Assembly (NCBI GenBank): GCA_964459305.1
Contig: CAYWNA010000165.1
Span: forward strand, 1-29,651
DNA: 29,651 nucleotides
From: CAYWNA01 sp964459305
Lineage (GTDB): Bacteria > Planctomycetota > Planctomycetia > Pirellulales > Pirellulaceae
Direction of reading: 5' to 3'
The position numbers and the translations under genes are program-made. Below are positions 6,805 to 15,063 of this stretch, one piece after another (positions within the stretch are counted from its first letter, which is position 1; the number at the start of each line of letters is the position of its first letter). Below the pieces are notes generated by a model. The model worked only from the letters and a program-made list of their open reading frames with translations, was not told the DNA's origin and did not search any database.

Positions 6805-9108
6805 CTATGGTCCCGACGAGAACGGTGCGGGCGCCGTCTTCCAGGTAATCGTCCCGCCTTCGAGCTCTTCTCGCCAGTCCTGCACGCTCGATTTGCGTCG
6901 CATTTCCGACCCTTCGGGCCGGAAGTAGTGCGTCCTGTCGGTGATCCTGCGCAGGTTCTCAGATGTGAAGATGCGGACATTCATGGAATCGTGTGCCAAG
7001 AAATCGACCAATTTCGCATCCTCGCCTTCCTTCAACTGCTTTGGGCTGTAACCCCACGCCAAGCGATACAGATCGGCCGCATCATTACCGCAAGTGCTTT
7101 CGAATGCCTCCCGCACCCGGGCTGCCGTTTCGGGGCCACGGGAGATCACGTCGCGCAACACGTCGAATTCCGAGACCCAATACGAACGCTGGCGCTCATC
7201 GTTGAATTCCCCAACCAGGCGCTCGTAAGTGTCAATGTACGCCAAGCTGCGGGCGGCCAGTGACCGGACTTCCGATCTGCGGTGTTCGGCCTGTTCTTTG
7301 AGCGAGAGACCAATCGCCCGACCCGGCACGAGTAAAGGCTCAATCGTTGCCGAAGCCTCTCGGTCGACCTCGCGAAGGTCCCCGTGCTGCAACCAGGCTG
7401 GCAGTTCTCCGGCAGGGACCGTTTGTGAGTTGTCGCCGATGAGGATCCGCACCTGACCTGCGTCGATCGGTGCGGGAACTGGTGCGTTGTCATCTTGCCA
7501 TTCGATTCGGCCGACGGTGGTGAATATCCGCACCACCGTTTCGCCCGGTTCACGCTCAGGATCGTTCCCTGGCGGCAGGTATCGGCGAACTTCCGCAGCC
7601 ATTTCGGATGCGGCGTCAGCAAACGTGGCCACACCACGGCGGCCACCGAGGTCCAAATGGACTCTGGCACCTGCTGCAGCCACGAAGACGCGGCCATACT
7701 CCACCAACAATCCCGGCTCCCCTTGCTCGGTCCGCGGCAACGGGCGAACGGCGGAAGGTCCAGTAAGAACGGCTTGGACACCTGGCGTAAGTACTATCTC
7801 GGGCCGGAAGGTCGGTAGTACGCGAAGTTCGTCGCCTGAAGCCAACTGGGTACGAGCGGGAAGACGGTACCAGTCTCCGGACTCCGGATCCAGTCGGACC
7901 AGGAAATGCTGGTCCGAGAGCCTCACATAACCAACTTCGACTTGTGTTGCGGCCGCAGGTGGCTTGGCTGCACCATTCGGATCGGCAGTGGGAATCGCCG
8001 GTTCGGCAGGAAGTTTGCCCATCGCGGCTTGCCCCTTTGGTTCGGTTGAAGGGAATTCGAGACCCGCGTCTGCCTTGGCCAATTTGGTCGGCGATACGTT
8101 GTTCGTGTCAGAAACGGTAGGTGGAACGGCTGGGCGATCGTCTCCCGCGACTTCGGGTTTCATTCCTGGCCCCCCGTCGGGACTCGGTGTCGACGGCGCG
8201 GTTGTGAGTGAATCCTGGTCGATGTCGACCTCGGGCTCGCCGATTGGCACCTGAGTGGAACTCCCTTGAGACGGCGCCGCATCTTCTTCCACCGCCACCG
8301 AAGGGCCGGCCGAGTTCTCATCTGTGCCGGTTGTCTCCTGCGCCGCGGTCAACGCATCAGACGTGGATTCTCTGCGAGTCGTCTGCGCTACTTCCGTCGC
8401 CGCTGAAGCCCCAAACAGCCTCATCAGCGGATGCTCTCGATTGAACGGGCCTATCGCACGGAGCAGCGCGGCCGACAGCAGAAAAGCCAAAGCCAGCGTG
8501 ATGGCCAGGGGCCTCGTCTTCGAACGCCGGCTGGCTCGCAGGTAGTCGGGAAGTTCCAGCGGTTTTTTGTCTTTCGGAGTGACCGTTTGAACCGGTGGCC
8601 CAATCGGCGCGGGTGGAGCTTCGACCTCGCTCTGGTCGGAAGTTGGCGGCGACTCTATCTCCTCGGTCGTTGCTGCAGCCGCCTGCTCCCCGTCTGCGCC
8701 CGATTCGGGCTGCCCGTCCCAATCCGGATTGCCGATTCGATAAACGTGCTCTCGCAACTCAGTGTCAAACTCCGCCGCTTCGCCCAACACCAACGTCAGG
8801 ATCTGGTGACAGGAAGCAATCTCGGCCAGATGCACGTCCGACTCCAAACAGACTTTCTCCAGATCCGGTACGCGATCGGGGGGCAGTACGTTGTCCAGGT
8901 ATTCCGCGACGGTGTTGGGATCGAGCCCCATCCCCTTGCCCTCAAGGCTCGGAGCCCCCAACCGTAGCCGTCGGTTCGAACTGCGAATCCGGTGAACCAG
9001 GCCACTGGCGAACTCGCTTTCTTCGATTTTCTTTCCCAATTCCTCGGCGTCGGACGCGTCAAGGATGTCGTCGAGATAGGCGAGCAACGTGCGAAGCGTC
9101 AGTCTCAT
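6805..9108 (-). CDS. Large single-pass membrane protein with FecR-like domain and anti-sigma-like N-terminus
   Basis: The 767-residue protein begins with two similar helical segments (about 7-50, LLAYLDDILDASDAEELGKK; about 66-108, VAEYLDNVLPPDRVPDLEKV). They recall the cytoplasmic part of planctomycete anti-sigma-like proteins but lack a zinc-binding HxxxCxxC. A low-complexity acidic/proline stretch leads to one membrane segment at about 199-221 (RPLAITLALAFLLSAALLRA). A Ser/Thr/Pro-rich linker reaches about residue 375. Then comes a FecR-like beta region (about 385-520, LPARTQLASGDELRV, VLTGPSAVRPL, LLVEYGRVFV), and a helical C-terminus (about 600-767). The ATG at 9108 is preferred over TTG 9117. 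No sigma factor or TonB receptor is adjacent, so a signalling role is inference. Confidence 0.75.
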   Translation of the reverse strand: MRLTLRTLLAYLDDILDASDAEELGKKIEESEFASGLVHRIRSSNRRLRLGAPSLEGKGMGLDPNTVAEYLDNVLPPDRVPDLEKVCLESDVHLAEIASCHQILTLVLGEAAEFDTELREHVYRIGNPDWDGQPESGADGEQAAAATTEEIESPPTSDQSEVEAPPAPIGPPVQTVTPKDKKPLELPDYLRASRRSKTRPLAITLALAFLLSAALLRAIGPFNREHPLMRLFGASAATEVAQTTRRESTSDALTAAQETTGTDENSAGPSVAVEEDAAPSQGSSTQVPIGEPEVDIDQDSLTTAPSTPSPDGGPGMKPEVAGDDRPAVPPTVSDTNNVSPTKLAKADAGLEFPSTEPKGQAAMGKLPAEPAIPTADPNGAAKPPAAATQVEVGYVRLSDQHFLVRLDPESGDWYRLPARTQLASGDELRVLPTFRPEIVLTPGVQAVLTGPSAVRPLPRTEQGEPGLLVEYGRVFVAAAGARVHLDLGGRRGVATFADAASEMAAEVRRYLPPGNDPEREPGETVVRIFTTVGRIEWQDDNAPVPAPIDAGQVRILIGDNSQTVPAGELPAWLQHGDLREVDREASATIEPLLVPGRAIGLSLKEQAEHRRSEVRSLAARSLAYIDTYERLVGEFNDERQRSYWVSEFDVLRDVISRGPETAARVREAFESTCGNDAADLYRLAWGYSPKQLKEGEDAKLVDFLAHDSMNVRIFTSENLRRITDRTHYFRPEGSEMRRKSSVQDWREELEGGTITWKTAPAPFSSGP

Positions 9109-9267
9109 GGCACACAATTCCCGTTGAGTGAAAGGAAAACCAGTCCTGGCCCGGCATATGCTTGACGGACACCATAGTTAGTGGCGAAAACGTTGTGTGC
9201 CCGTACAAGAAACACGAAACTAGCATGCAAAACAGCCATTAAGGACTAGCAGTGCCGGTAAACTAAC

Positions 9268-9993
9268 GTGCAGGACTTCGAAATACTCTACGAATTGGGG
9301 CCTTGCTTGGTCGTGGCCAAGCCCGGGGGTTTGCTGACGCAGGCACCGCCGGCTATTGACAGTTTGGAGTCACGTATCAAGCGATTCCTCAAGATTCGTG
9401 ACCAGAAACCGGGAAGGGTCTACCTGGGAGTGCCTCACAGGCTGGACCGGCCGGTGTCGGGAGCCATGGTGTTTGCCAGGCACGTCCGCGCGGCCCGGCG
9501 TATTTCCGAGCAGTTCGAAGATCGAACCGTGGAGAAGAAATACTGGGCCGTTGTCGAGGGAAAGGTCTGGCCCGAACAGGGAATGTGGAACGATTTCATC
9601 CGGAAGATCCCCGACGTGGCAAGAGCCGAAATCGTCGATCGAGCACATCCGGAAGGCCGGGAAGCCGTGCTGCACTATCGAGTTCTGGCCTACCTGAACG
9701 GAGTCTCATGGCTCGAAATCGAATTGGAAACGGGTCGCATGCATCAGGTGCGCGTGCAGGCCGCCTCACGTACCCATCCGGTGATCGGCGATGCACAATA
9801 CGGCTCAGTCATGTCGTTCGGCCCGCAGACTGCCGATCCTCGCGGCCGGTGGATTGCGTTGCACTCTCGCAGCCTGCGACTCCGCCATCCTATGACACGG
9901 GAAATCGTTTTTCAGACTGCTCCGATTCCAGAACCGTGGCAGAGCCTTGATTTGCCTTCACACGTGCTATCAGACGACCGTGGCGGATCATGA
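9268..9993 (+). CDS. RluA-family RNA pseudouridine synthase
   Basis: It converts uridines to pseudouridine in rRNA or tRNA; the exact target cannot be read from sequence. The 241-residue protein has the catalytic motif GVPHRLDRPVSG with Asp60, an early VVAKPGGLLTQ motif (about 15-25) and the late ETGRMHQVRVQAASRTHPVIGDAQYG motif. There is no N-terminal S4 domain, so it is the short RluA/RluC-core type. The start is GTG at 9268 with only a weak ribosome site. It is divergent from the FecR-like gene (160 nt between) and 149 nt before mqnA, which has its own promoter candidate. Confidence 0.9.
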   Translation: MQDFEILYELGPCLVVAKPGGLLTQAPPAIDSLESRIKRFLKIRDQKPGRVYLGVPHRLDRPVSGAMVFARHVRAARRISEQFEDRTVEKKYWAVVEGKVWPEQGMWNDFIRKIPDVARAEIVDRAHPEGREAVLHYRVLAYLNGVSWLEIELETGRMHQVRVQAASRTHPVIGDAQYGSVMSFGPQTADPRGRWIALHSRSLRLRHPMTREIVFQTAPIPEPWQSLDLPSHVLSDDRGGS

Positions 9994-10079
9994 CGCAAGG
10001 CGAACGGAAGCCGAATCAGGCGAATGCGTGTTAAGACCGTCGGATGAACGCGGTTTTACAACTGACGTCCGTTCGATCC

Positions 10080-10107
10080 TTGCTGTGGTAGTTGGTGCCT
10101 CTATAAT
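10080..10107 (+). promoter_or_regulatory. Candidate sigma70 promoter of mqnA-mqnC
   Basis: TTGCTG (10080-10085), a 16-nt spacer and a perfect TATAAT (10102-10107) lie in the 149-nt gap after the pseudouridine synthase gene. Transcription would start near 10114, about 28 nt before the mqnA ATG, leaving room for the Shine-Dalgarno GGCGGAG at 10126-10132. Confidence 0.55.
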
Positions 10108-10141
10108 CTCGGCTTGCGGAACGAAGGCGGAGCGTGTGGGC

Positions 10142-10969
10142 ATGGAGAGTAATGGAGCCAAGACGACCGGTCGACTGCGGGTCGGTGCCGTCTCGTTTTT
10201 GAATACGAAGCCGCTCGTTTATCGACTGGGCGAACTGGCCCCGGAGATCGATTTGCGTTTTGACCTGCCTAGCCGCTTGGCTGACGACCTGTCCTCGGGC
10301 CAACTGGATATCGCGCTTATACCTTCCATCGAGTACCTGGGAGACCCGGCCTACACGATCGTTTCTGATGCATGCATCGGATGTCGCGGTCCGGTGCTCA
10401 GCGTCAAATTGCTAAGCCGCAGGCCGATGCACGAAATTCGTACTCTGGCCCTCGATGCCGGTTCGCGGGCCAGTTCCATCCTCGCCAGGGTCTTGCTTCA
10501 CGAGCGGTACGGGCTGCGGCCGCACCTGGAATCGCTGGCGGTGGGGGCCGACGTAGCGGACTGTACGGCTGATGCGGTGCTGCTGATCGGCGACCGGGCC
10601 ATCCATTGGCCGTCTGAGGCATATGTCGAGAGCTGGGATTTGGGTGACCAGTGGTACCAGTGGTCCGAGTTGCCATTCGTATTCGCCATGTGGGTCGCAC
10701 GAGCGGGAACCGATCTCGCAGGACTCGACTGGGCGCTCGGGCAAGCCCGCGACGCAGGCGTGGCTCATCTGGAAGAAATCGCTCGTAAGGAAGCAGTCGC
10801 GGTGGGATTGAGTGTCCAGCGTACGATTACCTATCTTCGCGACAACTTACATTTCTATTTCGGGGCGTCGGAAAAGAGCGGCCTCGATTTGTACTATCGA
10901 CTTGCCGCCAAACTTGGCATGGCACCGGTCGAAGCGAACATGCGTTTCTATGATTGCAGAGCTAGCTGA
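10142..10969 (+). CDS. mqnA: MqnA, chorismate dehydratase (futalosine pathway)
   Basis: MqnA removes water from chorismate to give 3-enolpyruvylbenzoate, the first committed step of menaquinone synthesis by the futalosine route. The 275-residue product shows the family start RLRVGAVSFLNTKPLVYRL and the motif SGQLDIALIPSIEYL (about residues 53-67). It continues with a periplasmic-binding-protein-like fold pattern (DAGSRASSILARVLL, AVLLIGDRAIHW, LPFVFAMWVAR). ATG 10142 is 9 nt after GGAG. The frame is open for another 65 codons upstream, but they are unconserved and overlap the promoter candidate. Its 3' end overlaps mqnC by 20 nt. Confidence 0.93.
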   Translation: MESNGAKTTGRLRVGAVSFLNTKPLVYRLGELAPEIDLRFDLPSRLADDLSSGQLDIALIPSIEYLGDPAYTIVSDACIGCRGPVLSVKLLSRRPMHEIRTLALDAGSRASSILARVLLHERYGLRPHLESLAVGADVADCTADAVLLIGDRAIHWPSEAYVESWDLGDQWYQWSELPFVFAMWVARAGTDLAGLDWALGQARDAGVAHLEEIARKEAVAVGLSVQRTITYLRDNLHFYFGASEKSGLDLYYRLAAKLGMAPVEANMRFYDCRAS

Positions 10970-12059
10970 CAAGACCGTCGCAGGCGAGCGGCTGACGCCG
11001 GAGGAAGGGCTTCAGTTGTTGCGATCCCACGATCTCACGTTGCTGGGACAGGCTGCCGACATGGTCGCGCGTCGCATGCATCCTGAGGGGCATCGTACGT
11101 ATAATATCGATCGAAATATTAACTACACGAATGTTTGTACAGCAGTTTGCGATTTCTGTGCTTTCTATCGCAAACCCAAGAGCGACGACGGCTACGTCGT
11201 TCCACGTGAAGTGTTGCTCGATAAGGTAGAAGAGACCGTGCGTTTGGGCGGCGAGCAGATCCTGTTACAGGGCGGTCTGCACCCGCATTTCAGGTTGGAA
11301 TGGTACGAAGATCTGTTGTGCGACATCAAGAGCCGCTTTCCGCAGGTGAACGTTCATGGCTTTAGTCCACCGGAGATACACCACTTCACCAAGATTAACA
11401 AGCTGCCGCTTCGTACGGTGTTGGAACGACTGAAGGCCGCGGGGCTGGGCAGCATTCCCGGCGGCGGCGCAGAGATATTGGTCGACCGCGTGCGCAAAGC
11501 GATCACGCGCGGCAAAGCGTTGACGGACGACTGGCTGAACGTGATGCGAGTATGGCACGAATTGGGCGGTTTCAGCTCGGCTACGATGATGTTCGGTCAT
11601 GTCGAGTCGCTGGAAGACCGCATCGAACACCTTGACCGACTTCGCCGGCTTCAGGACGACACGGGCGGGTTCACCGCGTTCATTTGCTGGACGTTCCAGC
11701 CACGCAACACAGCGATGGGCGATGTTCCGAAAGCGGGGGCCTTCGAGTATTTGAAGACACAGGCGGTTGCCCGGATGTACCTGGACAACTTTGCCAACAT
11801 CCAGTCGAGTTGGGTCACTCAGGGACTCAAGATCGGTCAACTTGCCATGTTTTTTGGCGCCAACGACATGGGTAGTCTGATGATCGAAGAGAACGTCGTT
11901 GCCGAAGCAGGCACAATCCACCATCTGACCCTGGCAGAGATTCGCGGCGCCATCAACGAACTGGGATACGTTCCGCGACAGCGGAATGTCTTTTATCAGT
12001 TGGTCGACGAAGAACGGGAACACCGCGCGATCGAGGCGAGTTGCAGCCGGCAGGGCTAG
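10950..12059 (+). CDS. mqnC: MqnC, cyclic dehypoxanthinyl futalosine synthase (radical SAM)
   Basis: MqnC uses S-adenosylmethionine radical chemistry to cyclise dehypoxanthinyl futalosine in menaquinone biosynthesis. The 4Fe-4S motif CTAVCDFC (Cys63, Cys67, Cys70) is in the context NYTNVCTAVCDFCAFYRKP. It is followed by GGEQILLQGGLHPHFRLEWYEDLL and VHGFSPPEIHHFTK, which identify MqnC rather than MqnE. The length, 369 aa, is normal. ATG 10950 lies inside the end of mqnA (20-nt overlap, different frame), indicating translational coupling. mqnB, mqnD and mqnE are not in the window. A palindromic repeat follows 55 nt after the stop. Confidence 0.95.
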   Translation: MIAELADKTVAGERLTPEEGLQLLRSHDLTLLGQAADMVARRMHPEGHRTYNIDRNINYTNVCTAVCDFCAFYRKPKSDDGYVVPREVLLDKVEETVRLGGEQILLQGGLHPHFRLEWYEDLLCDIKSRFPQVNVHGFSPPEIHHFTKINKLPLRTVLERLKAAGLGSIPGGGAEILVDRVRKAITRGKALTDDWLNVMRVWHELGGFSSATMMFGHVESLEDRIEHLDRLRRLQDDTGGFTAFICWTFQPRNTAMGDVPKAGAFEYLKTQAVARMYLDNFANIQSSWVTQGLKIGQLAMFFGANDMGSLMIEENVVAEAGTIHHLTLAEIRGAINELGYVPRQRNVFYQLVDEEREHRAIEASCSRQG

Positions 12060-12113
12060 CACATCGTCCAGAGGTCGGTGGCCAAGCCCTACCGTGCCAA
12101 TTGTCCGTAGTTC

Positions 12114-12177
12114 GTAGCTGAATTCGCGAGAACTCAGTTTGTATCCGGTTTAGGTGAATTCTCGCGAAACCAGCTAC
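12114..12177. repeat. Palindromic repeat family A, copy 4
   Basis: GTAGCTGAATTCGCGAGAAC (from 12114) pairs with TGAATTCTCGCGAAACCAGC up to CTAC at 12177, giving arms of about 20 bp around a centre of roughly 20 nt. Paired changes (CGCGAG against CTCGCG, where copy 5 has CGCAAG in the left arm) keep the stem. It lies between mqnC and the HEAT/TPR gene and has no T-tract. Confidence 0.75.
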
Positions 12178-12217
12178 GGTGTGATCTGGTTGTGGCCCAG
12201 CCGCGCCGCGGAATCTC

Positions 12218-12247
12218 TTGTCTCAAATACCTCCTGTCGAGTATCCT
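12218..12247 (+). promoter_or_regulatory. Candidate promoter of the HEAT/TPR-DUF2752 pair
   Basis: TTGTCT (12218-12223), an 18-nt spacer and TATCCT (12242-12247), each matching 4 of 6 consensus bases, sit about 100 nt before the ATG at 12346. This is weak evidence by itself. Confidence 0.3.
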
Positions 12248-12345
12248 AAGGTTAAGGAGAGGCCGCTCTGCCTGTTCGACTACTCCACGGACGCACGCGA
12301 ACCGCGTACGCCACGGAATGCACGTCTCCGCTCGGAGGTTTCGTT

Positions 12346-14199
12346 ATGCTAATGCCTCGACTGCACTTCTGGCCGCCCGTCGCGTTGGCCGCCTTGTTGC
12401 TTGCCTGCAGCCTTGACCTCACATCGGCGAGAAACTCCACGGATATGGACGTTTCGCGGGCGAACCAATCTTCGCTGCAGGGGGTGGTCGCCGATCTGAT
12501 CGAGCAATTGGGAGCCGAGGAGTATGCTCGTCGGGAGAAGGCTCAGGCCGAACTGAGACGCCTTGGATTGATCGCGTTTGATGCCTTGCTGCGCGCCCAA
12601 GACAGCGAGGACATCGAGATCGCTCTACGATCGCGATACCTCCTGCGGAGCATGACGGTTCGCTGGGCTCACGAAGACGACCCCTTGGAAGTAAGAGACC
12701 TGCTGCGAGGTTTTGACGGCAAGTCTCCCGACGAACGCAAGGCGCTGATGGGCCAACTGGCCGCTTTGGTGGACTACCGCGGCACCGCCGCTCTCTGTCG
12801 GCTGGCGCGTTTCGAGACTTCCGACCTGCTTTCCAAACGGGCCGCTCTGCTGGTGATGCGTCAGCCCAGCGAACTGGATAGCCAGATTCGAACGGAACTG
12901 GCAGACACGATTACTCGTGAAACGGGTTTGAGCACACGGATCGGCGCAGAATGGCTCCGAACCTACGTCGAGACGTTGCACGATGCCGAATCGATGCTTG
13001 AGCGTTGGGAGCAGCTCACGCAACAGGAAGAAAACGCCTTCCATCAGATGCCAGAGGAAACGTCGCCCGAAATCGTCCGCGATCTGTTGCGTTGGCAGGT
13101 GGGATTGCTGGACAGTTCTGGCCGTGAGGAGGAAGCTCTGGCAGTTATTCGCAGGACCATCGACCTGGTAGACGGGACTCGCGAGAAACTGTTAGACACC
13201 GTCAACTGGCTGATGAAACGAGAGGCGTGGCCGATCGTGGAAGAGGTGGCGGAGAGGTTCTCGGAGAGGTTCAGCGAGAGTTCCGCGTTGTTGTATCGGT
13301 TGGCCGAGTCGCAATTGGAGCAAGGCCGCGAGCTGGCGGCGGAGGAAACGGCAAATCGTGCAATCGAAGCGAATCGCGATGACCATCAGGAGCATGTCCT
13401 GGCTGCGTATTCGCTTCAGGGGCGAGGGCGGTTTCAATGGTCGGAACGCGAATATCGGCGCGTGATGGAACTCGGACCGCTCGGATCGCCATACGTTCTT
13501 CAGGCCCGGATCCTCCTGTCCGAGATGCTGCATGATCTCGAACGCGAATTGCATGCTGCCCGTGCGCTGCAGGAAATCGTGGATGCGATGGAGGAACATA
13601 AGAACGTTGCGTACATGGTGAAACGAATAGGCAATGAACCAGACAGTGTTCGTTCTCGAATGCACTACTTCTTCGCCGAGCATCACAAAGCCGAAGGCGA
13701 CGGAAAGAAGCAGATGGAACATCTTCAGGAAGGCGTAAAGCACGATGCTACGGATGCTGACGTGCTGATCGGCATGCACCGGGTGGAGGCTGCCGACCAA
13801 CAGTGGAAAAGCGCAACGGCTGAACACATCAAGAAAGCCGCTCAGGCCTTTCGCGACGAGATACACCAAAACGAGCGGCACATGAGAGACGCTCCCGACG
13901 AGCAAACCCGGGCAATGTACAGAGGTGAGCTTGCGCAGGCCAATAATCAATTGGCATGGTTGGTCGGAAATACCGAGGGAGACTTTGATGAATCGCTGCG
14001 ATGCAGCCAGCGTTCGTTAGAGCTTCGTCCCAACAGGGCTGGCTACCTGGATACCCTGGGGCGATGCTACTATGCCAAGGGTGATTTTGAGAATGCAATC
14101 AAGTATCAAACGCAAGCCGTGGAATTGGAGCCGCATTCCGGGCAGATTAGACGACAGCTGGAGTTGTTTCAACGCGCCCTGAAAGCATCCAATCCATGA
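12346..14199 (+). CDS. Exported HEAT/TPR-repeat protein
   Basis: The 617-residue protein begins with a signal peptide (MLMPRLHFWPPVALAALLLACS). Cys21 in LLAC could be a lipobox, so a lipoprotein is possible. Residues 45-108 form a HEAT-like pair (VVADLIEQLGAEEYARREKAQAEL, then LGLIAFDALLRAQDSEDIEI), a module common in exported planctomycete proteins. From about residue 310 to the end there are TPR-like helices (for example RPNRAGYLDTLGRCYYAKGD followed by ENAIKYQTQAVELEP). No enzyme motif is seen, so it is probably a scaffold. GGAGG lies 7 nt before the ATG. A short in-frame tandem repeat (AERFSERFSE) occurs at about 13245-13280. It shares ATGA with the next gene. Confidence 0.75.
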   Translation: MLMPRLHFWPPVALAALLLACSLDLTSARNSTDMDVSRANQSSLQGVVADLIEQLGAEEYARREKAQAELRRLGLIAFDALLRAQDSEDIEIALRSRYLLRSMTVRWAHEDDPLEVRDLLRGFDGKSPDERKALMGQLAALVDYRGTAALCRLARFETSDLLSKRAALLVMRQPSELDSQIRTELADTITRETGLSTRIGAEWLRTYVETLHDAESMLERWEQLTQQEENAFHQMPEETSPEIVRDLLRWQVGLLDSSGREEEALAVIRRTIDLVDGTREKLLDTVNWLMKREAWPIVEEVAERFSERFSESSALLYRLAESQLEQGRELAAEETANRAIEANRDDHQEHVLAAYSLQGRGRFQWSEREYRRVMELGPLGSPYVLQARILLSEMLHDLERELHAARALQEIVDAMEEHKNVAYMVKRIGNEPDSVRSRMHYFFAEHHKAEGDGKKQMEHLQEGVKHDATDADVLIGMHRVEAADQQWKSATAEHIKKAAQAFRDEIHQNERHMRDAPDEQTRAMYRGELAQANNQLAWLVGNTEGDFDESLRCSQRSLELRPNRAGYLDTLGRCYYAKGDFENAIKYQTQAVELEPHSGQIRRQLELFQRALKASNP

Positions 14200-14630
14200 G
14201 TCACACCGCGCTGGGCGATACTTCTTACCACTGGAGTTATCTTGGTCTGACCATCGTCGTGGTCGTCCTAGCAGTCGTTCTCGAAGTGAACGACCATGGG
14301 CGTGTCGTCGTGCCCATCATCGGAGAATCGTTGCCGGACGCGTGCTTTTTCAAGCGTCTGACAGGATACGGTTGCCCCGGTTGTGGATTGACCCGTTGTT
14401 TCATCTCTTTGGCGCACGGAGACCTTCGGAAGGCTTGGCATTTCAATCCAGGTGGCTTCGTATTGTTCGCAGTTGTCGCGGCGCAGATCCCCTACCGAAC
14501 GCTTCAGATTTGGCGCATCCGGCATAAGCTGCGCGAGTGGCGCCCAGTCACGCTGTCAACGGTCATCGGCTGCCTCCTGGCGTTGCTATTGTTGATTCAA
14601 TGGATTTGGCGGTCGTTTTCATGGCTGTAG
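14196..14630 (+). CDS. DUF2752 family small membrane protein
   Basis: The 144-residue protein has three probable membrane segments (about 14-30, 86-98 and 116-136) and the DUF2752 signature GYGCPGCGLTRCFISLAHGDLRKAWHFNPGGF (about 58-88), with Cys60 and Cys63 and the following Cys68. The function of the family is not known. Its ATG overlaps the stop of the HEAT/TPR gene by 4 nt (ATGA), so the two are probably translated together and may act together at the membrane. Confidence 0.88.
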   Translation: MSHTALGDTSYHWSYLGLTIVVVVLAVVLEVNDHGRVVVPIIGESLPDACFFKRLTGYGCPGCGLTRCFISLAHGDLRKAWHFNPGGFVLFAVVAAQIPYRTLQIWRIRHKLREWRPVTLSTVIGCLLALLLLIQWIWRSFSWL

Positions 14631-15049
14631 CGCAAGTTCTTTATTGTTAGGTACTTGCGAGATATGACGGAGGTGCGGAGCGACTCGTATGGGGGGAACC
14701 GGCTTGCTTTGCACAAACGTTTTGATTAGACTAATACAAGCCAACCACACTCCCGGAATCAGCGGAGTGGATAGTCGGCTACGAAACAGATGGTGGCCGA
14801 TTTGACAGTTACCTGCCTAACTGTTTGAGAAGAAGCACGACAAGCGAGGATGGTTATCCGCACCAGCGGCCACGCCAACCATCTTCGTTGGGCTGAGGCC
14901 CGTATATTCAGCCCTGTCGGCGTAGGACTGGCTCAAATCTTGTCCGGCTATGGACTGCCGAGTGGGTTTTGGGCGTGACGTATCCTGTCACGGACGGCGC
15001 TCAAACCACCGATACCGCAAGTTGACGCGCGGTGACGATTTGCACCGGC
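14631..15049. other. Gene-free stretch of about 420 nt
   Basis: I see no gene, RNA family or repeat here. The frame of the following gene is open from 14950, but the residues before the TTG at 15064 are Arg/His-rich and do not look like protein. A short hairpin GTGAC...GTCAC occurs at about 14976-14993. A promoter for the DUF4912 gene is expected, but none stands out. Confidence 0.4.
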
Positions 15050-15063
15050 GGAGGGACAGTCCA

